Source of the DNA: Sphingomonas bacterium
GTDB taxonomy: Bacteria; Pseudomonadota; Alphaproteobacteria; Sphingomonadales; Sphingomonadaceae
Direction of reading: 5' to 3'
Length of the DNA stretch: 5,805 nt
NCBI GenBank assembly: GCA_026785645.1
Contig: JAJAZM010000083.1
Location: 1 to 5,805 of the forward strand
Each line of letters starts with the position of its first letter. Positions within the stretch are counted from its first letter, which is position 1. The notes beneath the pieces were generated by a model, which saw nothing but the letters and a program-made list of their open reading frames with translations, searched no databases and had not been told where the DNA came from. A program made the position numbers and the translations under genes. Positions 1 through 4,951 of this stretch are shown here, in pieces.

Positions 1-2
1 AG

Positions 3-863
3 GCGGCTCTCTCCACGCTCGGCAAATTGCTCCCCGGCTGCGTCATTTTCTCCGACGAATTGAACCATGCGTCGATGATCGCCGGGATCAAGAATAGCGG
101 CTGCGAGAAGCGCGTGTTCCGCCACAACGATCTCGCCCATCTCGAGCAATTGCTGCTCGAGGAAGATCCCGAGACCCCAAAATTGATCGCCTTCGAAAGC
201 GTCTATTCGATGGACGGCGACGTCGCCCCGATCGCGGCGATCTGCGACCTCGCCGACAAATACGAAGCGCTGACCTATCTCGACGAGGTCCATGCGGTCG
301 GCATGTACGGCCCGCGCGGTGGCGGTATTTCCGAAGCCGATGGCACCGCCGATCGGGTAACGATCATCGAGGGTACGCTGGGCAAGGCGTTCGGGGTCAT
401 GGGTGGCTACATCACCGCCGACACCAACATCATCGACTGCATCCGCAGCTATGCCCCGGGGTTCATCTTCACCACCAGCCTGTCGCCGGTGCTGGTTGCC
501 GGGGCACTGGCCAGTGTTCGCCACTTGAAGGTCTCTTCGGAGGAGCGCGAGGCGCAGCAGGCCGGGGCAGCGATGCTCAAGGCCAAGTTCCGCGATAATG
601 GCCTGCCGGTGATGGACAGCGTGACCCACATCGTCCCGCTCGCCGTCGGCTGCCCGATCAAGGCCAAGCGGATCAGCGACATCCTGCTCGCCGAATATGG
701 CCTGTACGTCCAGCCGATCAATTTCCCGACCGTTCCGCGCGGCACCGAGCGGCTGCGCTTCACGCCCGGGCCCAACCATAGCGAAGCGATGATGGACGAG
801 CTCGCGGGCGCGCTGGTCGAGATTTGGGACCGGCTCGAGCTCGAGCTTCGCCAGGCCGCCTGA
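3..863 (+). CDS. hemA: 5-aminolevulinate synthase (ALAS), 5'-truncated by window edge
   Basis: This enzyme condenses glycine with succinyl-CoA to give 5-aminolevulinate, the first step of tetrapyrrole synthesis by the C4 (Shemin) route; it is cytosolic and PLP-dependent. The frame is open from base 3 with no stop, and its first residues (AALSTLGKLLPG) already match the ALAS family, so the start lies upstream. About 286 residues are present of a family length near 400. Visible landmarks are the SDELNHASMI segment, FRHNDLAHLE, the PLP-ring Asp in YLDEVHAVG (around 276-302), the catalytic Schiff-base Lys in GTLGKAFG (Lys codon 384-386), and the C-terminal YVQPINFPTVPRGTERLRF stretch. These distinguish it from the related KBL and BioF enzymes. 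A Cys-Pro dipeptide sits at 651-656. A strong hairpin spans the stop codon. The downstream rpiB is 39 bases away. Function is very secure; operon membership is inferred. Confidence 0.96.
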   Translation, partial: AALSTLGKLLPGCVIFSDELNHASMIAGIKNSGCEKRVFRHNDLAHLEQLLLEEDPETPKLIAFESVYSMDGDVAPIAAICDLADKYEALTYLDEVHAVGMYGPRGGGISEADGTADRVTIIEGTLGKAFGVMGGYITADTNIIDCIRSYAPGFIFTTSLSPVLVAGALASVRHLKVSSEEREAQQAGAAMLKAKFRDNGLPVMDSVTHIVPLAVGCPIKAKRISDILLAEYGLYVQPINFPTVPRGTERLRFTPGPNHSEAMMDELAGALVEIWDRLELELRQAA

Positions 864-874
864 AGGCTGGCGAA
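847..874 (+). other. Hairpin spanning the hemA stop codon
   Basis: TTCGCCAG (847-854) and CTGGCGAA (867-874) are perfect inverted repeats. With one bulged G (855), CC (856-857) also pairs with GG (865-866), giving a 10-bp stem closed by a 7-base loop, GCCTGAA, that contains the stop codon TGA. No U-tract follows, so it is not a canonical intrinsic terminator. It could be an intercistronic stability element or a weak terminator between hemA and rpiB; the role is inference. Confidence 0.6.
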
Positions 875-889
875 ATCGTTGCGTATCGC

Positions 890-895
890 CTAGAG
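890..895 (+). promoter_or_regulatory. CTAGAG motif before rpiB (ribosome site or -10-like)
   Basis: CTAGAG lies exactly seven bases before the rpiB ATG. AGAGA (892-896) can pair partly with the 16S rRNA 3' end at a normal spacing of six bases, so it may be the ribosome binding site. The same bases resemble the GCTANAWC -10 element of alphaproteobacterial housekeeping promoters, but I see no convincing -35 hexamer at the right distance. The identical arrangement precedes aguA. Confidence 0.4.
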
Positions 896-902
896 AATCG
901 CG

Positions 903-1349
903 ATGCGCATTGCCCTATCCGCCGACCATGCCGGGGTCGATCTCAAGGACCTGCTGGTCGCTTGGCTCAAAGATCAGGGCCATGAGGTCACGGATCTCGG
1001 CACTAACGGCCATGAACCGGTCGATTATCCCGACTATGGTGCTCGAATGGCGCGCGCGATCGAAGCTGGCGATACCGATCGCGGGATTGTCATTTGCGGG
1101 TCGGGGATCGGCATCGCGATCGCCGCCAATCGCTCCCCCGCAGTGCGCTGCGCCCAGATTGCCGAGCCATATTCGGCCCATTTGGCGCGCCATCATAACG
1201 ACGCCAATTGCATCGCGCTTGGATCGCGGTTGATCGGGGTCGATATGGCCAAGGCCTGCGTCTCGGCCTTCCTCGAAACGCCATTCGACGGCGGTCGCCA
1301 CCAGCACCGGGTCGACAAGCTCGCCCATATCAATGAGGTCCTATCCTGA
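903..1349 (+). CDS. rpiB: Ribose-5-phosphate isomerase B
   Basis: RpiB interconverts ribulose 5-phosphate and ribose 5-phosphate in the non-oxidative pentose phosphate pathway and feeds nucleotide synthesis; it is soluble. The 148-residue length is normal for the RpiB/LacAB family. Family landmarks in order are SADHAG (6-11), PVDYPDYG (39-46), the phosphate-binding and catalytic loop VICGSGIGI with the active-site Cys65, IAANR (73-77), and HHNDAN (97-102), whose second His corresponds to the E. coli active-site His99. FDGGRHQHR follows near the C-terminus. The start is fixed by the conserved N-terminal strand MRIALSADHAG. The stop codon overlaps the glyA start by one base (TGATG), which suggests translational coupling. 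A CTAGAG motif lies seven bases before the ATG. Some RpiB relatives act on other sugar phosphates, but no lacA/lacB context is present. Confidence 0.94.
   Translation: MRIALSADHAGVDLKDLLVAWLKDQGHEVTDLGTNGHEPVDYPDYGARMARAIEAGDTDRGIVICGSGIGIAIAANRSPAVRCAQIAEPYSAHLARHHNDANCIALGSRLIGVDMAKACVSAFLETPFDGGRHQHRVDKLAHINEVLS
1335..1338 (+). promoter_or_regulatory. Probable glyA ribosome binding site inside the rpiB end
   Basis: GAGG lies ten bases before the glyA ATG and within the last codons of rpiB. The spacing is slightly long but acceptable. Together with the one-base TGATG overlap it argues that glyA is translated by coupling with rpiB plus its own weak site. Confidence 0.4.
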
Positions 1350-2653
1350 TGGCCACCCTTGCCGATCCTGCTTTGCTCAGCGACGTTCAGCCCGACGGTT
1401 TCTTTACCCGCCGCCTGGCCGATGCCGATCCCGCGGTCGCCGCCGGGATCGCCGCCGAGCTTCACCGCGAGCAGACCCAGATCGAATTGATCGCGTCGGA
1501 AAATATCGTCAGTCGTGCGGTGCTCGAAGCGCAGGGATCGGTGCTGACCAACAAATATGCCGAAGGCTATCCCGGGCGGCGTTACTATCAGGGCTGCGAA
1601 CCGTCGGACACGGTCGAGACGCTGGCGATCGATCGCGCCAAGCAATTGTTCAACTGCGGCTTTGCCAACGTCCAGCCGCATTCGGGCGCGCAGGCCAATG
1701 GCGCGGTGATGCTGGCGCTGACCAGGCCGGGCGCCACGATCCTCGGGATGAGCCTCGATGCCGGCGGTCACCTGACCCACGGCGCCAAGCCGTCAATGAG
1801 CGGCAAATGGTTCAACGCCATTCAATATGGCGTTCGCCGCGACGATGACCTGATCGATTTCGAGCAGGTCGAGGCGCTCGCCAAGGAGCATCGCCCCACC
1901 CTAATCATCGCCGGCGGCTCGGCCTATCCGCGCCAAATCGACTTCGCCAAGTTCCGCGCCATCGCCGACGAGGTCGGCGCAATCTTCATGGTCGACATGG
2001 CGCATTTCGCGGGCCTCGTCGCGGCGGGCGAGTATCCGACTCCGTTCGGCCACGCCCATGTCGTCACCACCACCACCCACAAGACCCTGCGCGGCCCGCG
2101 CGGCGGCATGGTGCTGACCGATGATGAAGCGATCGCCAAGAAAATCAATTCGGCGGTCTTCCCGGGCTTGCAGGGCGGACCGTTGATGCACGTCATCGCC
2201 GCCAAGGCAGTGGCGTTCGGCGAAGCGCTCGAACCCGGTTTCAAGACGTATGCCAAGGCGGTCATCAAGAACGCTCAGACGCTCGCCGGACGCCTCAAGG
2301 ACCGCGGCGCCGATCTCGTCGCTGGCGGAACCGACACCCACCTCGCTCTGGTTGACCTGCGCCCGCTCAGGATCACCGGCAAGGACGCCGACGAAGCGCT
2401 CGAGCGCGCCGGGATTACCTGCAACAAGAATGGCATTCCGTTCGATCCGCTGCCGCCGATTCAGACCAGCGGAATTCGCGTCGGAAGTCCCGCTGGAACC
2501 ACGCGCGGCTTCGGCACCAGCGAATTTGCCGAAATTGGCGATATGGTCGCCGACGTCCTCGCCGGGGTGGCCAAGGGAGACCCCGCGACCGAACGCGCCG
2601 TAAACGTCCGAGTGCGCGCCTTGTGCGCCCGCTTCCCCATCTATCAGAAGTGA
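1349..2653 (+). CDS. glyA: Serine hydroxymethyltransferase
   Basis: GlyA converts serine and tetrahydrofolate to glycine and 5,10-methylene-tetrahydrofolate, the main one-carbon source for thymidylate, purine and methionine synthesis; it is a cytosolic PLP enzyme. The 434 residues are slightly longer than E. coli GlyA (417), mainly through an N-terminal extension of about 15 residues. Landmarks are IELIASEN (45-52), NKYAEGYPGRRYY (68-80), QPHSGAQAN (109-117), the PLP-contacting VDMAHFAGL (Asp216, His219), the PLP lysine in TTTTHKTLRGPRGG (Lys245), and FPGLQGGP (271-278). All key residues look intact. The ATG at 1349 overlaps the rpiB stop, and the next gene begins eight bases after this stop. 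The proximity of hemA, which consumes glycine, is suggestive. The identification is secure. Confidence 0.97.
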   Translation: MATLADPALLSDVQPDGFFTRRLADADPAVAAGIAAELHREQTQIELIASENIVSRAVLEAQGSVLTNKYAEGYPGRRYYQGCEPSDTVETLAIDRAKQLFNCGFANVQPHSGAQANGAVMLALTRPGATILGMSLDAGGHLTHGAKPSMSGKWFNAIQYGVRRDDDLIDFEQVEALAKEHRPTLIIAGGSAYPRQIDFAKFRAIADEVGAIFMVDMAHFAGLVAAGEYPTPFGHAHVVTTTTHKTLRGPRGGMVLTDDEAIAKKINSAVFPGLQGGPLMHVIAAKAVAFGEALEPGFKTYAKAVIKNAQTLAGRLKDRGADLVAGGTDTHLALVDLRPLRITGKDADEALERAGITCNKNGIPFDPLPPIQTSGIRVGSPAGTTRGFGTSEFAEIGDMVADVLAGVAKGDPATERAVNVRVRALCARFPIYQK

Positions 2654-2661
2654 GACCCGCC

Positions 2662-2880
2662 ATGACCCAGCCAGAAGACCAAAATCCCAATTTCCTCGGC
2701 CGCGCGACTGACGAGATCAAGGGGATTGGCCGCGAGGGGTTGTCGCATCCTTCGACCAAGCCGGTGCTGGGCGGTGCGGTGATCGGCACGGTCGCGGCGA
2801 TCCTGCTGCCCGTCCTGACCATCCCGATCGGCCTGATTGGCGGTGCCGCGATCGCCTTGTGGTTGCGCATCAAGCGCTAA
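2662..2880 (+). CDS. Small conserved-looking membrane protein of unknown function
   Basis: I do not recognise a characterised family. The 72-residue product has a polar N-terminus (1-33, with NPNFLGRATDEIKGIGREG) and a hydrophobic, glycine-rich C-terminal half (about 35-68) ending in the basic tail RIKR. The hydrophobic part is interrupted by Pro50 and Pro55, so it could be one bent helix or a short helical hairpin in the inner membrane; no signal peptidase site is evident. I chose ATG 2662 rather than the upstream in-frame GTG at 2623, because the latter overlaps the end of glyA and adds residues unlike the rest. It sits eight bases after glyA and four before nrdR, so it is almost certainly co-transcribed. 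From memory, similar small proteins occur between glyA and nrdR in sphingomonads; that is recollection, not a search. It is probably real, with unknown role. Confidence 0.8.
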   Translation: MTQPEDQNPNFLGRATDEIKGIGREGLSHPSTKPVLGGAVIGTVAAILLPVLTIPIGLIGGAAIALWLRIKR

Positions 2881-2884
2881 TCGG

Positions 2885-3376
2885 ATGAGATGTCCGTTCT
2901 GCGCTCATGAAGACAGCCAGGTAAAGGACAGCCGTCCGTCCGAGGATGGCGCTTCGATCCGTCGCCGCCGCGAATGTGCCGGATGCGGGGCTCGTTTCAC
3001 CACCTTCGAACGGGTCCAGTTACGCGACCTCACCGTGCTCAAGAAGGACGGCAAGCGCGAACCGTTCGACCGTGCCAAGCTGGAGCGCGCAATCGGCCAC
3101 GCCTGCCGCAAGCGCTCGATCGATTCGGCCAAGATCGAACAGATGGCGAGTGGCATCCAGCGCCGCCTCGAAACCAGCGGCGACGAAGTGACGACCGACA
3201 TGATCGGCCAATTGGTGATGTTCGGCCTCAAGAGCCTCGATCCCGTCGCCTATATCCGCTTCGCCTCGGTCTATAAGGATTTCACCGAAGCCGGCGACTT
3301 CGCCGACATCGCCGAAGCCGTCGAAGGCGCCCCCCGGCCGCCCGAAGGACCCGGCCTGCTCGACAAATTGATATGA
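2885..3376 (+). CDS. nrdR: Transcriptional repressor NrdR
   Basis: NrdR is the zinc-ribbon/ATP-cone repressor of ribonucleotide reductase genes; it senses ATP and dATP and binds NrdR boxes in nrd promoters. The 163 residues contain a zinc ribbon with Cys3, Cys6, Cys31 and Cys34 (CPFC and CAGC), the VKDSRPSEDG and RRRREC segments that form the DNA-binding face, and FTTFER. The ATP-cone runs from about residue 49 (VLKKDGKREPFDRAKL) to the typical VAYIRFASVYKDF. A short acidic and proline-rich tail ends in GLLDKLI. The start at 2885 is set by the universal MRCPFC; an upstream ATG at 2837 would add 16 unrelated residues and overlap the previous gene. No clear Shine-Dalgarno sequence precedes it, so coupling to the small upstream gene is likely. 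Its last bases overlap trmJ (ATGA). No NrdR box is visible in the window, so its targets lie elsewhere. Confidence 0.96.
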   Translation: MRCPFCAHEDSQVKDSRPSEDGASIRRRRECAGCGARFTTFERVQLRDLTVLKKDGKREPFDRAKLERAIGHACRKRSIDSAKIEQMASGIQRRLETSGDEVTTDMIGQLVMFGLKSLDPVAYIRFASVYKDFTEAGDFADIAEAVEGAPRPPEGPGLLDKLI

Positions 3377-4092
3377 GCTTGGCCGGCCCGATCATCGTCC
3401 TCGTCCGCCCCCAGCTGGGTCAGAATATCGGCAAGGCGGCGCGGGCGATGCTCAATTTCGGGCTCACCGAACTTCGCCTCGTCGCCCCGCGCGACGGCTG
3501 GCCCAATCCCGAAGCGGGGCCAGCGGCGAGCGGTGCCGACGAAGTGCTGGTCGACGCCAAGCTGTTCGCCACGGTGGCCGAGGCGGTCGCCGATTGCGCC
3601 GCGGTGTTCGCCTCCACCGTACGCCGCCGCGAACTCGTGCTTCCGGTGGTCGGGCCGACCGAAATGGCAGCTGCAATCCATGCCCAGCCGGGGCGCACCG
3701 CAATCCTGTTCGGACCCGAACGATCGGGGCTCGCGACCGAGGATGTCGCGCTTGCCGGCACCATCGTCACCGTGCCCATCAACCCCGAGTTCGGAAGCCT
3801 CAATCTCGCCCAGGCGGTCATCCTGCTCGCTTACGAATGGTCGCGCGGACAGCCGCTTTCCCAGCCGACATTCAAGGAAGCCGAGCCGCGCGCGTCGCAG
3901 TTCGAAGTCGAGGGGCTGGTCGGGCAGGTCGATGCCGCGCTTGAAGCGGCGGGCTATTACTTCCCGGTCGACCGCACCGAAGTCAGCAAGCTGACGATGC
4001 GCACTTTGCTGACCAAGCCCGATTGGTCGAGCCGCGAGATACGCGCCATGCGCGGCATGATCCGCTCGATCGCCAAAGGCACGAAGCGCTAG
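3373..4092 (+). CDS. trmJ: tRNA/rRNA 2'-O-methyltransferase, SpoU/TrmJ family
   Basis: This is a SPOUT-class (trefoil-knot) S-adenosylmethionine methyltransferase, most likely TrmJ, which 2'-O-methylates nucleotide 32 in the tRNA anticodon loop. The 239-residue length fits TrmJ (about 240-260). Motif 1 is NIGKAARAMLNFG (18-30), with the Arg used in catalysis. Motif 2 is the SAM-loop segment FGPERSGL (113-120), and motif 3 is INPEFGSLNLAQAV (136-149). The C-terminal part (about 180-239) contains LTMRTLLTKPDW, resembling the helical extension of TrmJ. The ATG overlaps the nrdR stop by four bases, the usual sign of translational coupling. No hairpin with a U-tract follows the stop, so transcription may read through into rpsD. 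The methyltransferase class is secure; the exact target (tRNA position 32 against another RNA) is by family resemblance. Confidence 0.9.
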   Translation: MSLAGPIIVLVRPQLGQNIGKAARAMLNFGLTELRLVAPRDGWPNPEAGPAASGADEVLVDAKLFATVAEAVADCAAVFASTVRRRELVLPVVGPTEMAAAIHAQPGRTAILFGPERSGLATEDVALAGTIVTVPINPEFGSLNLAQAVILLAYEWSRGQPLSQPTFKEAEPRASQFEVEGLVGQVDAALEAAGYYFPVDRTEVSKLTMRTLLTKPDWSSREIRAMRGMIRSIAKGTKR

Positions 4093-4107
4093 TTACCAGC
4101 GTTCACC

Positions 4108-4136
4108 TTGACCATCGGGCCTGCCTCGTCTAGGCG
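4108..4136 (+). promoter_or_regulatory. Candidate rpsD promoter
   Basis: TTGACC (4108-4113) is followed after 17 bases by TAGGCG (4131-4136). The pair also fits the Caulobacter housekeeping consensus TTGACGS-N10-14-GCTANAWC, with TCTAGGCG starting at 4129. Transcription would begin near 4143 and give a leader of roughly 115 bases. The -35 is strong and the -10 only partial. A second TTGACC at 4149-4154 has no matching -10. Confidence 0.5.
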
Positions 4137-4178
4137 CGCCCTTCGCAATTGACCCCGCACTCCGGTGAAGCGGTGGTC

Positions 4179-4203
4179 CTGCCTCGTGGCAATCACGAGG
4201 TGG
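4179..4203 (+). other. Leader hairpin upstream of rpsD
   Basis: CCTCGTG (4182-4188) and CACGAGG (4194-4200) form a perfect 7-bp stem with loop GCAAT. Two wobble pairs and one C-G pair (4179-4181 with 4201-4203) extend it to 10 bp. No U-tract follows, so it is not a terminator. It lies in the untranslated leader about 55 bases before the rpsD start and could belong to an autoregulatory structure; that role is inferred. Confidence 0.6.
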
Positions 4204-4224
4204 CGCGGTTCCGGAAAACTATCG

Positions 4225-4236
4225 CGTCAAATGACG
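4225..4236 (+). other. Short inverted repeat just before the rpsD ribosome site
   Basis: CGTCA (4225-4229) and TGACG (4232-4236) are perfect inverted repeats separated by AA. As RNA this would be a 4-bp stem with an AAAU loop, extendable by a G-U pair. It ends ten bases before the rpsD Shine-Dalgarno sequence. It could instead be a small protein-binding palindrome in DNA or nothing functional. Confidence 0.35.
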
Positions 4237-4246
4237 TAACGCAATT

Positions 4247-4250
4247 GGAG
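4247..4250 (+). promoter_or_regulatory. rpsD ribosome binding site
   Basis: GGAG lies seven bases before the rpsD ATG and is the best Shine-Dalgarno match in the window. It can pair with ACTCC at 4159-4163 in the same leader, which would mask it. Confidence 0.8.
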
Positions 4251-4257
4251 TAACAAC

Positions 4258-4872
4258 ATGTCGAAGCGCAAAAGCGCCAAGTATAAGCTCGATCGCCGCA
4301 TGGGCGAAAACGTCTTCGGACGGCCCAAGAGCCCGGTCAATCGCCGCGAATATGGTCCCGGCCAGCACGGCCAGCGCCGCAAGGGCAAGGTCTCCGACTT
4401 CGGCCTCCAGCTGCGCGCCAAGCAGAAGCTCAAGGGCTATTACGGCGACGTCACCGAGAAGCAGTTCAAGCAGACCTTCCAGCATGCTTCGCGCATGAAG
4501 GGCGACGCCAGCCAGAACCTGATCGGCCTGCTCGAGCGCCGCCTCGACATGATCGTCTATCGCGCCAAGTTCGCGCCGACCATCTGGGCAGCTCGCCAGT
4601 TGGTCAGCCACGGCCACATCCGCGTCAACGGCATCAAGTGCAACATCGCCTCGCGTCGCTGCGACGTGAATGACGTGATCGAGCTCGGCCCCAAGGCGCA
4701 GGAAATGGCACTGGTGATGGAAGCGCAAGGTCTGGCCGAGCGCGACATCCCCGAATATGTCTCGGCCGACGGCACCGCCAAGGTGACCTTCGCGCGCGTT
4801 CCGACGCTCGACGAAGTGCCCTATCCGGTCCGCATGGAACCGAATTTGGTGGTCGAATTCTATTCGCGCTGA
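4258..4872 (+). CDS. rpsD: 30S ribosomal protein S4
   Basis: S4 is a primary binder of 16S rRNA that starts assembly of the small-subunit body and affects decoding accuracy. The 204 residues match bacterial S4 (about 205). The N-terminal part (SAKYKLDRRMGENVF, then YGPGQHGQRRKGKVSDFG) is the zinc-free form typical of alphaproteobacteria. LKGYYGDVTEKQF (58-70) follows, and the S4 RNA-binding domain runs from about 91 to 145, including LERRLDMIVYRAKFA and QLVSHGHIRVNG (114-125). The ATG has a good GGAG at seven bases. Unlike in E. coli, rpsD is not in an rpsM-rpsK-rpoA cluster here: trmJ is upstream, and a strong terminator follows, so it is expressed with trmJ and/or from its own promoter. In E. 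coli S4 represses its own operon at the level of translation; the structured leader here makes a comparable loop possible but unproven. Confidence 0.98.
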   Translation: MSKRKSAKYKLDRRMGENVFGRPKSPVNRREYGPGQHGQRRKGKVSDFGLQLRAKQKLKGYYGDVTEKQFKQTFQHASRMKGDASQNLIGLLERRLDMIVYRAKFAPTIWAARQLVSHGHIRVNGIKCNIASRRCDVNDVIELGPKAQEMALVMEAQGLAERDIPEYVSADGTAKVTFARVPTLDEVPYPVRMEPNLVVEFYSR

Positions 4873-4900
4873 TCCTTCGCCGGATGATCGCGATGCAATC

Positions 4901-4930
4901 GGGCGGCCCTTCGGGGTCGCCCTTTTTGTT
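4901..4930 (+). terminator. Intrinsic terminator after rpsD
   Basis: GGGCGGCCC (4901-4909) pairs with GGGTCGCCC (4914-4922) over 9 bp with one G-U pair. The loop is TTCG closed by C-G, the extra-stable C(UUCG)G tetraloop. TTTTTGTT follows immediately (4923-4930). There is no A-run on the left side, so it acts in the + direction only. It separates rpsD from aguA. Confidence 0.95.
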
Positions 4931-4938
4931 GATGCTCG

Positions 4939-4945
4939 CTAGAGG
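4939..4945 (+). promoter_or_regulatory. CTAGAGG motif before aguA (ribosome site or -10-like)
   Basis: AGAGG (4941-4945) is six bases before the ATG and is an adequate Shine-Dalgarno sequence. Read as DNA, GCTAGAGG (4938-4945) matches the first part of the alphaproteobacterial -10 element GCTANAWC, but the -35 position falls inside the terminator stem and is poor. The same CTAGAG-N7-ATG layout precedes rpiB. Confidence 0.45.
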
Positions 4946-4951
4946 CACGCC

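Noticed and set aside
833..846. 14-base perfect palindrome GCTCGAGCTCGAGC near the hemA end
   Set aside because: It encodes alternating Leu-Glu with the preferred codons CTC and GAG; the symmetry is likely a by-product of coding.
895..899. GAATC (a GANTC, CcrM-type methylation site) just before rpiB
   Set aside because: Other GANTC sites occur in coding regions of the window; one site near a start is not evidence for methylation control.
1193..1780. 195-codon minus-strand frame opposite rpiB/glyA
   Set aside because: It is antisense to two conserved enzymes, with no start context and no family resemblance.
2623..2661. In-frame GTG at 2623 as start of the small membrane protein
   Set aside because: It would overlap the end of glyA by 31 bases and add 13 residues (MRPLPHLSEVRPA) that look like frame-shifted glyA; ATG 2662 is better placed.
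2837..2884. Upstream ATG for nrdR
   Set aside because: It adds 16 residues not found in the NrdR family and overlaps the preceding gene; MRCPFC is the standard N-terminus.
4135..4148. 14-base direct repeat CGCGCCCTTCGCAA, second copy at 5158-5171
   Set aside because: One copy is in the rpsD leader, the other inside aguA codons in a conserved region; similarity does not extend beyond 14 bases and is plausible by chance in this composition.
4093..4257. Possible RNA gene or riboswitch in the trmJ-rpsD gap
   Set aside because: No cloverleaf or known riboswitch core is visible; the content is better explained as a promoter and the untranslated leader of rpsD.
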